A stretch of 17,436 nt of DNA from SFEL01 sp963640685. Its GTDB lineage: Bacteria > Bacillota > Clostridia > Christensenellales > CAG-138. The stretch is from positions 1 to 17,436 of the forward strand of contig CAVIAA010000033.1 in NCBI GenBank assembly GCA_963640685.1, given 5' to 3'. Below, one piece after another: positions 7,145 through 15,358 of this stretch. The translations under genes were made by a program, and so were the position numbers. Every line of letters starts with the position of its first letter. Position 1 is the first letter of the stretch. The notes beneath the pieces are model-generated. The model was not told where the DNA came from, searched no databases, and saw only the letters and a program-made list of their open reading frames with translations.

Positions 7145-8770
7145 TTATTCCACGGCTATGTAATAATAATACAGCGGCTGGCCGCCCGGCACGGGCACTA
7201 CCTCTGCCCCTGGGAATCTCTCAACTGCCTTTTCGCAGAGCTCGTTTGCCTGCTCTTCGGTGGTATCCTCGCCGTAGTACAGCGTTATCATCGCGTCCTC
7301 GCGCCCATCCAGCATCTTGCCCATGAGCTCCAAGGTGGTATCGTCAACGGTTTTGCCTACGGCGGTAATGGTGTTGTTCATCAGGCCGATTATATCGCCC
7401 TTTTCGATCGTCAGGCCGTTATAGGAGGTATCGCGAACGGCATAGGTCACGGCGCCGGATACTACGTTTTCGGCTGCCTTTTCCATGCGCTTTTTGTTGA
7501 CCTCCGGCGTGTTTTCCGGCGCGTAGGCCATTGCGGCGGCCATGCCCTGAACCATAGTTTTTGTGGGTATGACTACTACGTTTCTATCGGAAAGCTGCGC
7601 CGCCTGCTGCGCCGCCATGATTATGTTGGAGTTGTTCGGCAGGACGAAGACGTTCCTTGCGTTTGCCTTGCGTATCGCCTTGGCAATGGTGTCGATGCTC
7701 GGGTTCATGGTTTGCCCCCCGGAAATTATCGCGGTAACGCCTGCGCCGGAAAACTCGTTGTCCATTCCCTCGCCCGCGGAAACGGCGACCATTGCGTTCT
7801 CCGTTTCGTTTTTCTTGATGTTTTCCTGAAGGGCACGGTTCTGCTCACGCATATTCTCGATCTTTACCTTATCGAGCTCGCCCAGGCACAGCGCAAGCTG
7901 AAGCGCCTTGCCCGGCATATTTGTATGGACGTGTATCTTGATAAAGTCCGCATCGTGCGCAACGACAACGGAGTCGCCTATCTTCATGAGCTTATCGCGG
8001 AACTTATCGAGGTCGTCCTCGTTGAAGGATTCCACAAGGTGAATCACGAAAAACTCGGTGCAGTAGCCGAACTTTATATCGTTTACATCCTCAAGGCTGA
8101 GGTCGCTCTCCTCGGCGGGAGCAGACTCCTGCTCAACGTAGTCGTCGATAGCGTCGCCGTCAATGACCATTTTGAAGCCGCGGTATATCGTCATCAGACC
8201 CTTGCCGCCGCTGTCCACAACACCGGCCTCCTTCAGAACGGGCAGCAGCTCCGGTGTTTTGCGGAGCGCCTCCTCGCCGCTTTCGATCATGACGTCTATC
8301 AGGCCAAAGACGTTTGCACCCTGATTGAACTCGCCCTCGACTGCGTTGCTCACCATTCTGGATACGGTGAGGATGGTTCCCTCCTTGGGCTTCATTACCG
8401 CCTTGTATGCGGAATCAGTGCCCATTCGGAGCGCGTTTGACAGCCTTTCGGCATCCATTTCATCGCAGCCCTTCAGCGCCTTTGCAAAGCCGCGGAATAT
8501 CTGCGAAAGTATAACACCGCTGTTGCCCCGGGCGCCCTTTAGCGCGCCGAGGGAGGCCGCCGCCGCGATCTCGCCGACTGTTGAGCCGGTGCAAGCCTTT
8601 ATCTCCTTAACGGCGGACTGCATGGTCATTGACATGTTTGTTCCGGTGTCGCCATCCGGCACCGGAAAAACGTTCAGCGAATCCACATACGCCTTGTTCT
8701 TTTCCAGCAGCGCAGCACCAGTCAGGAACATCTCCTTCAGGAGCGCCCCGTTTATCGTAGTATTATTCAA
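7145..8770 (-). CDS. fakA: Fatty acid kinase catalytic subunit FakA (DAK2-domain, YloV-like)
   Basis: A 541-residue protein of the YloV/FakA family. In studied members FakA phosphorylates fatty acids bound to a FakB partner, feeding exogenous or recycled fatty acids into phospholipid synthesis. The N-terminal DAK2 domain shows NVFPVPDGDTGTNM (about residues 34-47), the nucleotide/Mg-binding motif, and GARGNSGVILSQ. A middle domain contains FIKIHVHTN, with the paired histidines seen in FakA, and the C-terminal part has the ISGGQTMNPS and NNSNI motifs. The start is TTG: GGAGG lies 9 nt upstream, and the frame follows with NNTTINGALLKEM. Position between the asp23-like gene and recG is the common Firmicutes order. 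No FakB gene is present in this window. Confidence 0.92.
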   Translation of the reverse strand: MNNTTINGALLKEMFLTGAALLEKNKAYVDSLNVFPVPDGDTGTNMSMTMQSAVKEIKACTGSTVGEIAAAASLGALKGARGNSGVILSQIFRGFAKALKGCDEMDAERLSNALRMGTDSAYKAVMKPKEGTILTVSRMVSNAVEGEFNQGANVFGLIDVMIESGEEALRKTPELLPVLKEAGVVDSGGKGLMTIYRGFKMVIDGDAIDDYVEQESAPAEESDLSLEDVNDIKFGYCTEFFVIHLVESFNEDDLDKFRDKLMKIGDSVVVAHDADFIKIHVHTNMPGKALQLALCLGELDKVKIENMREQNRALQENIKKNETENAMVAVSAGEGMDNEFSGAGVTAIISGGQTMNPSIDTIAKAIRKANARNVFVLPNNSNIIMAAQQAAQLSDRNVVVIPTKTMVQGMAAAMAYAPENTPEVNKKRMEKAAENVVSGAVTYAVRDTSYNGLTIEKGDIIGLMNNTITAVGKTVDDTTLELMGKMLDGREDAMITLYYGEDTTEEQANELCEKAVERFPGAEVVPVPGGQPLYYYYIAVE

Positions 8771-8791
8771 AACGATTTACCTCCATGCACA

Positions 8792-8805
8792 GCCTTTATA
8801 AAGGC
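8792..8805. promoter_or_regulatory. Perfect 14-bp palindrome between the asp23-like gene and fakA
   Basis: GCCTTTATAAAGGC lies in the 52-nt gap, just upstream of the fakA ribosome site. It could be a small operator or an mRNA hairpin. There is no direct indication of function. Confidence 0.3.
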
Positions 8806-8822
8806 CATTGCCAATATAAAAA

Positions 8823-9182
8823 CTATGCACTGATGCTTTCAACGTGGATATTCACGTTTGCAACCTTTATGCCGGTCGTTTCCTGAACGCGGTAGCGAAC
8901 GTTGTCTATCATGTTCTTTGCAACAACGGGCAGGGACACGCCGTATATCATCGTCACATACAGGTCGATATCCACCTCGTCGCCCTCGCCGGTAAAGGTC
9001 ACCTTAACGCCGCGCTTTCTGTTTGTGTCGCTGCCGACGAGCTTAAGTATCGCATCAGTTGCGGTCTTTGCGCTCATTCCAACTACGCCGTAGTTTTCGG
9101 TCGCCGCGTACCCCGCTACGTTTGCAATTATATCCTCGCTTATAGTTATCTTGCCGTTTTCGGTATTGATCGTTCCGGGCAT
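8823..9182 (-). CDS. Asp23/Gls24 family envelope protein (YloU-like)
   Basis: A 119-residue protein with the family's pattern: GKITISEDIIANVAGYAA at the start, ENYGVVGM, the GVKVTF strand, DLYVTMIYGVSLP and a C-terminal strand VNIHVESI. Asp23/Gls24 proteins are small, often membrane-associated, and linked to envelope homeostasis or alkaline stress; the exact role of the YloU branch is unclear. The start is supported by AAAAGGAGG about 8 nt upstream. It is the first gene of the operon, with a good promoter directly before it. Family assignment is sure, biochemical role is not. Confidence 0.93.
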   Translation of the reverse strand: MPGTINTENGKITISEDIIANVAGYAATENYGVVGMSAKTATDAILKLVGSDTNRKRGVKVTFTGEGDEVDIDLYVTMIYGVSLPVVAKNMIDNVRYRVQETTGIKVANVNIHVESISA

Positions 9183-9223
9183 TGTAAAATACCTCCTTTT
9201 GCCTTACATAATATTGCTTTTAT

Positions 9224-9252
9224 ATTCTACCCCATATTCGCCCTTTGCGCAA
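9224..9252 (-). promoter_or_regulatory. Promoter of the asp23-like / fakA / recG operon
   Basis: On the minus strand TTGCGC (9247-9252), a 17-nt spacer and TAGAAT (9224-9229), 41 nt before the start codon. A short inverted repeat (CGCTTTG at 9262-9268 and CAAAGCG at 9276-9282) lies just upstream of the -35. It could be an operator, but this is speculative. Confidence 0.65.
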
Positions 9253-9363
9253 GGAATACCCCGCTTTGACCGCCCCAAAGCGCGAAAATTTACATTAGCA
9301 CCATATTTTCGGCAAAAAGAGGGCGCGGTGCAGGTTATGGCTGTCGATCTTTCCTATAAGCAA

Positions 9364-9393
9364 GGCGGGCAGGCACTTTTGTGCCTGCCCGCC
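9364..9393 (-). terminator. Hairpin downstream of locus 2
   Basis: A perfect 13-bp stem, GGCGGGCAGGCAC with GTGCCTGCCCGCC, and a 4-nt loop, 28 nt past the locus 2 stop codon. The U-tract is poor. The hairpin behind locus 0 (345-373) is its diverged copy. Confidence 0.7.
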
Positions 9394-9421
9394 TGCACGA
9401 TGGGATTTTCGTTTACGCCTT

Positions 9422-10768
9422 TTAGCCTGCGGCAGACGCGGCCTTCCTGCCGTCGTGGGTGAGCCTGTAGATGCCGGAATTGCCCTGACTGAGCAGCGCG
9501 GATAGCGTGCGCGTTGACGTTGCGCCGTTCGTAATAAAGACTATCTTCTCCACGCCCTGCGCCCTGAGGGTGCTTACGCCGCTTAGCCTTACTGAGAGCG
9601 TTGCAAAATCAACGTCGGCCGTTATGGTCAGCACACCGCCTGTCTGTTTCGCTTTGAAAGGAATGTACTTGTCGTCCTTGTCCGTTACCCAGTAGATGCG
9701 AACGGACTGTGTATCTGCTTCGATTCCATCATGCTCAGGATTGAATTCATGCTCAGGTTCGATTTCGGGCTCGGGTTTAATTTCAGGTTCGGTTTCGGGG
9801 ACGTATGTTCCGATAATGGTTTCGTCTTCTATCGGCGCATCCTTTTCCATGTCCGCGCCGGGTTCGTAATACTCGATTTTGCCCTCCGGGGTCAGCCTGG
9901 AAACGTCTGGCTTGACCTCGCCGCCGTCCCGACTCAAGACAATTTCAACCCAGCCGCCACCGCCGATGCCCGCGCCCTTACCTATACTCCCCTCGATGTT
10001 TTTGCGCTGCGGCCCGCCCTGCACCTTTACATGTGCGCTATCCGATACGGTAATATTGGTGATACTGCGTTCAGCGCCGTGGCTACCGCCGCCGCCGATA
10101 CCCGCGCCGCCATCGCCACCTCGCGCCGTCAGCTGTGCGTTGCCGTCAATGGTGATATTGCTGCTGCTTTTGCCACTCATGCCACCGCCGACCCCCGCGC
10201 CGCCAGAGCCGCCCGTGGCCTTGATTTTGCCGCCGGAGAACCTCATGTTGCTGCCATCTTGCACAAAGCCGCCGCCGACCCCCGCAGCCCGGTGGCCGCC
10301 TTGGGCGGTCAGGCTGCCGCCGTCATTGTCCGCGTCGGTGATGGTCAGGCTGCCGTCGTTTTTCTTCTCCAAGCCGGCACGATCGTGGGCACTCTTGACC
10401 GCGTTCTCGCCGTCCAGCTCGATGGTCACATCGCCTTTGCCCTCGGTGGACACGGCGGCTTTTCCTGTGTCGCTCGTGTCTATGTTCACACCGGAGAGCG
10501 TGACCTCGGCGGTCTGGTTTTTCTCCGCCGTGATGGTGATGGTGTTGTTTGTAGGGGTGGTATTGTTCGTCTGAGTGATGACGGTCGCGGTCGTCTGCGG
10601 CTCGTTCGTTACACCGTTCATCTGAGTAACATGCTGGCTGCCGCCGTCGCTTGCCGTGACCTCGATGCTGCCAATCGCAAGGTCGTACTCCTCCGCAAAC
10701 GCCGTCACGGACAGGCTTGCGACCAGCAGCAGCGCCAGAGCTGTGGAGAGGATTCGTTTCTTTTTCAT
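9422..10768 (-). CDS. Secreted glycine-rich protein, carbohydrate-binding-like (DUF4353 type), locus 2
   Basis: A 448-residue protein with signal peptide MKKKRILSTALALLLVAS through AFA (about 1-25). Residues about 60-260 form a repetitive Gly/Ala-rich region with motifs such as GAGVGGG, GGAGIGGG and TITDADN, typical of DUF4353-type beta-helix-like modules called carbohydrate-binding in databases. A Glu/Pro-rich spacer follows (about 315-345; EPEIEPEHE). The C-terminal module (about 355-448) matches the locus 0 fragment. The tail is degenerate: RKAASAAG replaces TVTFTLGAKMADVSAILEKA of locus 0, and the stop TAA sits where the paralogue has a GAA codon, three codons before its own stop. There is no sorting motif. 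The start is fixed by AAAAAAGGAGG 7 nt upstream. Expression is probably subject to the repeat-bearing leader at 10820-11082. Confidence 0.8.
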   Translation of the reverse strand: MKKKRILSTALALLLVASLSVTAFAEEYDLAIGSIEVTASDGGSQHVTQMNGVTNEPQTTATVITQTNNTTPTNNTITITAEKNQTAEVTLSGVNIDTSDTGKAAVSTEGKGDVTIELDGENAVKSAHDRAGLEKKNDGSLTITDADNDGGSLTAQGGHRAAGVGGGFVQDGSNMRFSGGKIKATGGSGGAGVGGGMSGKSSSNITIDGNAQLTARGGDGGAGIGGGGSHGAERSITNITVSDSAHVKVQGGPQRKNIEGSIGKGAGIGGGGWVEIVLSRDGGEVKPDVSRLTPEGKIEYYEPGADMEKDAPIEDETIIGTYVPETEPEIKPEPEIEPEHEFNPEHDGIEADTQSVRIYWVTDKDDKYIPFKAKQTGGVLTITADVDFATLSVRLSGVSTLRAQGVEKIVFITNGATSTRTLSALLSQGNSGIYRLTHDGRKAASAAG

Positions 10769-10831
10769 GTTGTTACCTCCTTTTTTGTTTATCGCCTCGA
10801 TTCGTTTGGTGTGTATAACAAAAGACGCATC

Positions 10832-10993
<162 letters not shown>

Positions 10994-11053
10994 GCTTGTC
11001 AAGCCCCCTTTACAGATTATTTCTTGTATTGGAATAGACATCTAACCAAGATA

Positions 11054-11082
11054 ATTCTATCAGAAAACTCCGCTGATTTCAA
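11054..11082 (-). promoter_or_regulatory. Strong promoter of the locus 2 leader transcript
   Basis: On the minus strand TTGAAA (11077-11082), a 17-nt spacer and TAGAAT (11054-11059), with TGA before the -10. Predicted transcription start is near 11047, about 54 nt before the leader ATG. This places ATG, repeat and hairpin all in one transcript. Confidence 0.75.
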
Positions 11083-11247
11083 GGATTATTTCTCCGATTG
11101 ACCCGTCAAATGCGAATCATCACAGGTTTTAGCTGTCTTTTCCGTGCCGGACGTGCTCTGCATCGAAAAACGCACCGATCGGCTTCATCGTTTGGTGTTC
11201 ACTATTCCCGCGTTACGGAGCAGAAAATAAGCGCACCCATCAAATGT

Positions 11248-11287
11248 ACAAAACAGACGGCACCCAACCGAAGCTGAGTGCCGCCTG
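11248..11287 (-). terminator. Terminator with UUCG tetraloop after the HD-domain gene
   Basis: On the minus strand a stem of about 15 bp with several G-U pairs (CAGGCGGCACTCAGC with GTTGGGTGCCGTCTG) is capped by TTCG and followed by TTTTGT. It ends the NlpC/P60 and HD operon. Confidence 0.75.
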
Positions 11288-11344
11288 CTTTACTGTCTAA
11301 TCCTGTTTAACAGATGCCGATTTTGTAATTTGCGGTGGGTTACT

Positions 11345-11386
11345 GCCTTGTCGGCACCCGGCAAGGCCGCTGTTTTTTTATTTTTG
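11345..11386 (+). terminator. Plus-strand terminator with no recognised gene in front
   Basis: GCCTTGTCGG, loop CAC, CCGGCAAGGC (10 bp with one G-U), then CGCTG and TTTTTTTATTTTT. Orientation is plus. No plus-strand gene or convincing promoter is visible in 11083-11344, a gene-free stretch that otherwise holds only the opposing terminator at 11248-11287. It may guard against antisense transcription or end a small RNA. Confidence 0.55.
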
Positions 11387-11398
11387 GCGTTTTTCGGC

Positions 11399-11962
11399 TT
11401 ACAGCCCGAGCTGATCCGCAATTGCGGTCATTTCCTCGAGGGCAACGTCTATAAGGTCATCGAGGGTAAGGCCGGTGTTCACGATAGCGTTCATATAATC
11501 CCTGTTTGCGCCGGCGGCAAAGCGAACCTCCTTAAAGCGCTTAACAACGCTCTTGTGCTTAACGCTTGCAACCTTCTTATCCGGGTAAATCTGAGCGACG
11601 GACTTTACAAAGCCGCTCATGGGGTCGGCTGCGAGAAGTGCGTATTCAATAACGCTGGATGCCTGCTTGCCGTTCTTGGGGTTGTGGGCAAGTATCGCGC
11701 CCTCCATTATCGGGTCGTTATAGCCGTTTTCGCGGAGGAGCTCAACGCTCTTTGGCCCGTGAACCTCGGGGTGATTGCGCCAGTCGCACTGCTCCTCGTC
11801 AAGGTCGTGCAAAAGGCCGCAAATTCCCCAGTATTCAACCTCATCCGGCGAAAGGCGCTTTGCAAGCCCGCGCATTATCGCCTCAACCGCCATCGAGTGC
11901 TGAATGTAGTTTTCGCCCTCCATATACTTGTGAAGAAGCTCATACGCCTGTTCTCTGTTCAT
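11399..11962 (-). CDS. HD-domain protein (HDIG-type putative phosphohydrolase)
   Basis: A 187-residue protein. HD-superfamily metal ligands are visible: H in NYIQHSMAVE near residue 21, the HD pair in GLLHDLDEEQ near residue 53, a later H in HNPKN and D in LAADPMSGF. HD proteins of this size usually hydrolyse a phosphate bond of a nucleotide or small metabolite; the substrate cannot be told. The chosen start (ATG 11960-11962) has AAAAGGAG about 8 nt upstream. A start 13 codons further up would lack a ribosome site. It follows the NlpC/P60 gene by 46 nt. A TATAAT at 11984-11989 may give it its own promoter, but the matching -35 is poor. Confidence 0.85.
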   Translation of the reverse strand: MNREQAYELLHKYMEGENYIQHSMAVEAIMRGLAKRLSPDEVEYWGICGLLHDLDEEQCDWRNHPEVHGPKSVELLRENGYNDPIMEGAILAHNPKNGKQASSVIEYALLAADPMSGFVKSVAQIYPDKKVASVKHKSVVKRFKEVRFAAGANRDYMNAIVNTGLTLDDLIDVALEEMTAIADQLGL

Positions 11963-12008
11963 TAGCAGTTCTCCTTTTACTTCATTATATCTACGTAACA
12001 TACGTATA

Positions 12009-13286
12009 TCAGTATACGCGCTTCCCGTGGCTGAAGCTGTTCCTTGCCCAGTCGCTCCAGCTGCTTACGACGACCTGACCTGCGGACGAGGAGGCGTGAA
12101 CGTACTTATTGCCGCCGAGCCAAATGCCGGTGTGGTAAATGCGGGTCTTGCCGCTGTCCCAGAAGAAGAGCAGGTCGCCCGGCTTAAGGTCGCTCGTTGA
12201 GTATATGGTCTCCCAGCTGTCAATAACGGCATAGCTCTTTGCGCTCATTCGGCCAACGTTGACGCCGTTGTTTACAAGGCTGTAATACACAAGGCCGCTG
12301 CAGTCAAAGGTATCCGGCCCGCGCCCTGCGGTAACGTAAGGCTTGCCCTGCTGGGCAAGGGCGGTTGCAATGAATCCATCAACGGTTCCGCTTGCTGCGG
12401 AAACGCTGCCGCCGCCGCTGGTTTTCGGCGTGCTCTCCGGCGCCGGGGTAACAGCCGTGCTGCCCGGCTCCGCTGTTTTGGTCGTTCCAACGCTGCTATT
12501 GGGCGTTGCGGTAGCCTTTGGCTTCGGCGTTGCTGTGGCCTTTGGCTTTGGCGTAGGCGAAGGAGTCGGGTCAACCTTCGGCCTTGCGCTGTTGGAGTAG
12601 AGTATATCAGCAGTTCCGGTATCCATTATGCCGGTCGTGTCCAGCTTGTTTTTCTTCTGAAAGGAGGAAAGTGCCTTTACGGTTGCAACGCCAAAGTAGC
12701 CGTTGGTCTTTTCAACCTCGTAGCCAAGCTCGCGCAGTCTTTCCTGAAGGGATTTAACGTCCTCCCCCTCGTCCCCCTGCTGAAGCCGGTATTTAGCGGC
12801 CTTATCGGAGAAAAGTATCTCCTGAGTGAGCTCATCCGCCTCGCCGGTCTCCTTCATGTGGTGTATACGCTGGAAGCGCTTGAGCGCCGCCTCGATAGGC
12901 TCGCCAAAGTAGCCCGTCGCCTCGTCGCCGTCGATGTATTCAAGCTCGGAAAGCCGCTCCTGAATAAGCGCAACGACAGGGTCAGTGTCGCCGAGCTTCA
13001 GCGTTTTATACTGCGAAGCCGGCTGCTCCGTTTCCTCCGGCGCCGCGGCAGCAACGACGACGTATTCTTCAGCCGCCTCCGGCGTTGGGCTTATGTGCAG
13101 CATTGACCTTGAAACGGCAACGACCTCCTGGCCTATGCCAATGGCGTTGATAGACGCGGGTATAACGACAAAGGCACAGAACACTGCCCCTGCAGCAGAG
13201 AGCAGCGGCACCCTGAGCCGCTTCATCAGCGGCCTTGAGCAGGCTTTATTTATCAGCTTTTTCAGTAAATTTCTCTCGTCCTTCAT
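12009..13286 (-). CDS. Cell-wall hydrolase: two peptidoglycan-binding domains plus NlpC/P60 peptidase
   Basis: A 425-residue exported protein. A basic N-terminus and one hydrophobic segment (about 24-46) suggest a signal anchor. Two PG_binding_1 domains follow: about 92-160 (LKLGDTDPVVALIQERLSEL, GYFGEPIEAALKRFQ) and 163-232 (LRELGYEV, GYFGVATVKALSSFQ). A low-complexity Pro/Thr/Lys linker (about 235-290) leads to the NlpC/P60 domain (about 300-425) with catalytic Cys in FDCSGLVYYSL, His in YHTGIWLGG and a third polar His in YVHASSS. Such enzymes cut stem peptides, often D-Glu to diamino acid bonds. It is the first gene of a pair with the HD-domain gene. The annotated ATG lies only 8 nt after a TATAAT, so either the mRNA is leaderless or translation starts at Met21. 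Role in growth or sporulation is undetermined. Confidence 0.9.
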   Translation of the reverse strand: MKDERNLLKKLINKACSRPLMKRLRVPLLSAAGAVFCAFVVIPASINAIGIGQEVVAVSRSMLHISPTPEAAEEYVVVAAAAPEETEQPASQYKTLKLGDTDPVVALIQERLSELEYIDGDEATGYFGEPIEAALKRFQRIHHMKETGEADELTQEILFSDKAAKYRLQQGDEGEDVKSLQERLRELGYEVEKTNGYFGVATVKALSSFQKKNKLDTTGIMDTGTADILYSNSARPKVDPTPSPTPKPKATATPKPKATATPNSSVGTTKTAEPGSTAVTPAPESTPKTSGGGSVSAASGTVDGFIATALAQQGKPYVTAGRGPDTFDCSGLVYYSLVNNGVNVGRMSAKSYAVIDSWETIYSTSDLKPGDLLFFWDSGKTRIYHTGIWLGGNKYVHASSSAGQVVVSSWSDWARNSFSHGKRVY

Positions 13287-13294
13287 ATTTGGAT

Positions 13295-13324
13295 ATTATA
13301 GCGCATTTTGGCATGCTTTGTCCA
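13295..13324 (-). promoter_or_regulatory. Promoter of the NlpC/P60 gene, abutting its start codon
   Basis: On the minus strand TGGACA (13319-13324), 18 nt, TATAAT (13295-13300). The -10 is 8 nt from the ATG, leaving no room for a leader or ribosome site. Confidence 0.5.
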
Positions 13325-13356
13325 ATAAACAATCTTCGCGCCGGTAAAAAACCGTA

Positions 13357-13385
13357 TGGAAAAGCGGCGCGCATTATAGTAAAAT
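13357..13385 (+). promoter_or_regulatory. Possible promoter of the ABC-F / EamA pair
   Basis: TGGAAA (13357-13362), 17 nt, TAAAAT (13380-13385), 41 nt before the ABC-F start. The -35 is only fair. It lies divergent to the NlpC/P60 promoter in the same 140-nt gap. Confidence 0.4.
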
Positions 13386-13426
13386 AAAGCTCGATACCAT
13401 ATTTCGCAAAGGAACTGTATTTTACC

Positions 13427-15346
13427 ATGGCAATACTCGCTGCGAGCGGCATAAGCAAGAGCTACTCCGCCCGCCTTCTCTTTGAAGGCGTCAGCTTTGA
13501 AATAGCGCCGAAGGACAGGGTCGGCCTGGTCGGGGTGAACGGCTGCGGAAAGACCACCCTTTTCCGCATACTCACCGGGGAGGAGGCGGCGGATTCCGGC
13601 TCCGTAATGAAGCAAAAGGAAGCCAAAATAGGCTTCATGCGTCAAAACGTTGAAAACACGGCGGATACGCTGTATGAGTCCGTCCTTTCCGCCTTTGGCG
13701 GGCTCATACGCACCGAGGAGGAGCTGGAGCGTGTCTCTGCCGAGATTTCCGCGGGAAACGGCCACATCGCCGCCCTTATTTCCCGCCAGCAGCAGCTCAA
13801 CGAGCGGTATCAGCGGGAGGGCGGGTTGACCTTCCGCAGCAGGGTGCGCAGCACGCTCACCGGCCTCGGCTTTGTCGAGGATGAGTTTGACAAGCCGCTG
13901 AGCAAAATGAGCGGCGGTCAGCGCAACAAAGCGCAGCTTGCAAAAATGCTGCTTTCCGGCGCAGACCTGCTGCTGCTCGACGAGCCGACTAACCACCTCG
14001 ACATCGAGAGCGTGACCTGGCTTGAAGATTTTTTGAAGGGATACCCCGGCGCCTTCGTCGTTATATCGCACGACAGGTATTTCCTCGACAAGGTAACAAA
14101 CCGAACGCTTGAAATAAAAAACGGCAGGCTTACCGCGACAAACGGCAACTATTCCCGCCACGTTGAGCTGACGAGCACGCAAAACGAGATACTCCGCCGG
14201 CACTACGCCAACCAGAAAAAAGAGATACACCGCCTTGAGGGCGTGGTTGAGCAGCAGCGGCGCTGGGGGCAGGCACACAATTTTATAACCGCCGAGGCAA
14301 AGCTGAAGCAGATCGAGCGGCTGAAGTCAGAGCTCGTTGCGCCGGAGAAGGATACCTCCTCCATTCATTTCAAATTCACCGCCCGCGAAACCGGCGGCAA
14401 CGACGTGCTGATGTGCGATTCGCTCTCGAAAAGCTACAACAGGCCGGTATTCAAAAACGCTTCAATGCACATACGCAAGGGCGAAAGGGCATTCCTGCTC
14501 GGGCCGAACGGCTGCGGAAAAACCACCCTGATGAAGATAATAACCGGCCGTGAGGCGCCGGATACCGGCACAGTACGCCTCGGCGCGCGGGTTCAGCCCG
14601 GCTACTACGAGCAGACCATGACCTCGCTTGACCCCGCCTCTACGGCGCTGGAGGAAATACACAGTGCCTACCCGCGCATGGATCTTACCGACGTGCGTTC
14701 TGCCCTTGCCGCCTTTTTGATAAGGGGGGACGACGTTTTTAAGGAGGTCGGCACGCTTTCCGGCGGCGAAAAGGCGCGCATACAGCTTTTGAAGCTGATG
14801 CTCTCCGGCGCTAACCTGCTGCTGCTGGACGAGCCGACGAACCACCTCGACATTTCCTCAAGGGAGGCGCTGGAGGCCGCGCTTGAGGATTACGAGGGAA
14901 CGATGCTCATAATCACGCACGACAGGTACCTTGTTAACCGTATGGCGGATCGCATACTCTACATGGAGCCGGACGGACTTGCGGAATACATCGGCGGCTA
15001 CGACGACTACCTTGAGGCGGCGGCAAAAAAGCCGAAGCCCGCGCAGGAGGAACAGTCAAAGCCTGAAAAGGTCAACGGCTACAAGGCGCAGAAAGAGCGG
15101 CAGAGCCTTATAAACAGGGCTTCCGGCGCGGTCAGGCGGGCAGAGGAGCGCATCGCCGCCGCAGAGGGCGAGCTTGCCGCGATAAACGAACGGCTTGCCT
15201 CTCCCGCGGTAGCCAGCGACTATGTAAAATCTGCCGAGCTTGCAAAGGCGGCGGAGCAAAAGCAGCATGATATTGAGCAGCTGTACTCGGTTTGGGAGGA
15301 TGCTCAGCAGGCGCTGGACGAGCTCACGGCCGAAGGCAGCGAATAA
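13427..15346 (+). CDS. ABC-F family ATPase (translation factor type)
   Basis: A 639-residue protein with two ABC domains and no membrane segments, the ABC-F layout. First domain: Walker A GVNGCGKT (36-43), signature MSGGQRNKAQLAK, Walker B LLLLDEPTNHLD. The charged inter-domain linker (P-site tRNA interaction motif region) spans about 240-310. Second domain: Walker A GPNGCGKT, signature LSGGEKARIQLLK, Walker B LLLLDEPTNHLD. A Lys/Glu-rich C-terminal coiled coil (about 545-635) resembles Uup/YdiF-type members. ABC-F proteins bind the ribosomal E site and rescue stalled ribosomes; some protect against antibiotics, but nothing here shows resistance. AAAGGA lies somewhat far (about 13 nt) from the ATG. 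The EamA gene follows after 12 nt. Confidence 0.93.
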   Translation: MAILAASGISKSYSARLLFEGVSFEIAPKDRVGLVGVNGCGKTTLFRILTGEEAADSGSVMKQKEAKIGFMRQNVENTADTLYESVLSAFGGLIRTEEELERVSAEISAGNGHIAALISRQQQLNERYQREGGLTFRSRVRSTLTGLGFVEDEFDKPLSKMSGGQRNKAQLAKMLLSGADLLLLDEPTNHLDIESVTWLEDFLKGYPGAFVVISHDRYFLDKVTNRTLEIKNGRLTATNGNYSRHVELTSTQNEILRRHYANQKKEIHRLEGVVEQQRRWGQAHNFITAEAKLKQIERLKSELVAPEKDTSSIHFKFTARETGGNDVLMCDSLSKSYNRPVFKNASMHIRKGERAFLLGPNGCGKTTLMKIITGREAPDTGTVRLGARVQPGYYEQTMTSLDPASTALEEIHSAYPRMDLTDVRSALAAFLIRGDDVFKEVGTLSGGEKARIQLLKLMLSGANLLLLDEPTNHLDISSREALEAALEDYEGTMLIITHDRYLVNRMADRILYMEPDGLAEYIGGYDDYLEAAAKKPKPAQEEQSKPEKVNGYKAQKERQSLINRASGAVRRAEERIAAAEGELAAINERLASPAVASDYVKSAELAKAAEQKQHDIEQLYSVWEDAQQALDELTAEGSE

Positions 15347-15358
15347 CAGGGGGCAAAA

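Noticed and set aside
7070..8440. Long plus-strand open frame opposite fakA and the recG start
   Set aside because: Shadow of conserved genes; no recognisable motif in its translation.
13283..14278. Minus-strand open frame opposite the ABC-F gene
   Set aside because: It is antisense to conserved Walker and signature motifs and has no family features of its own.
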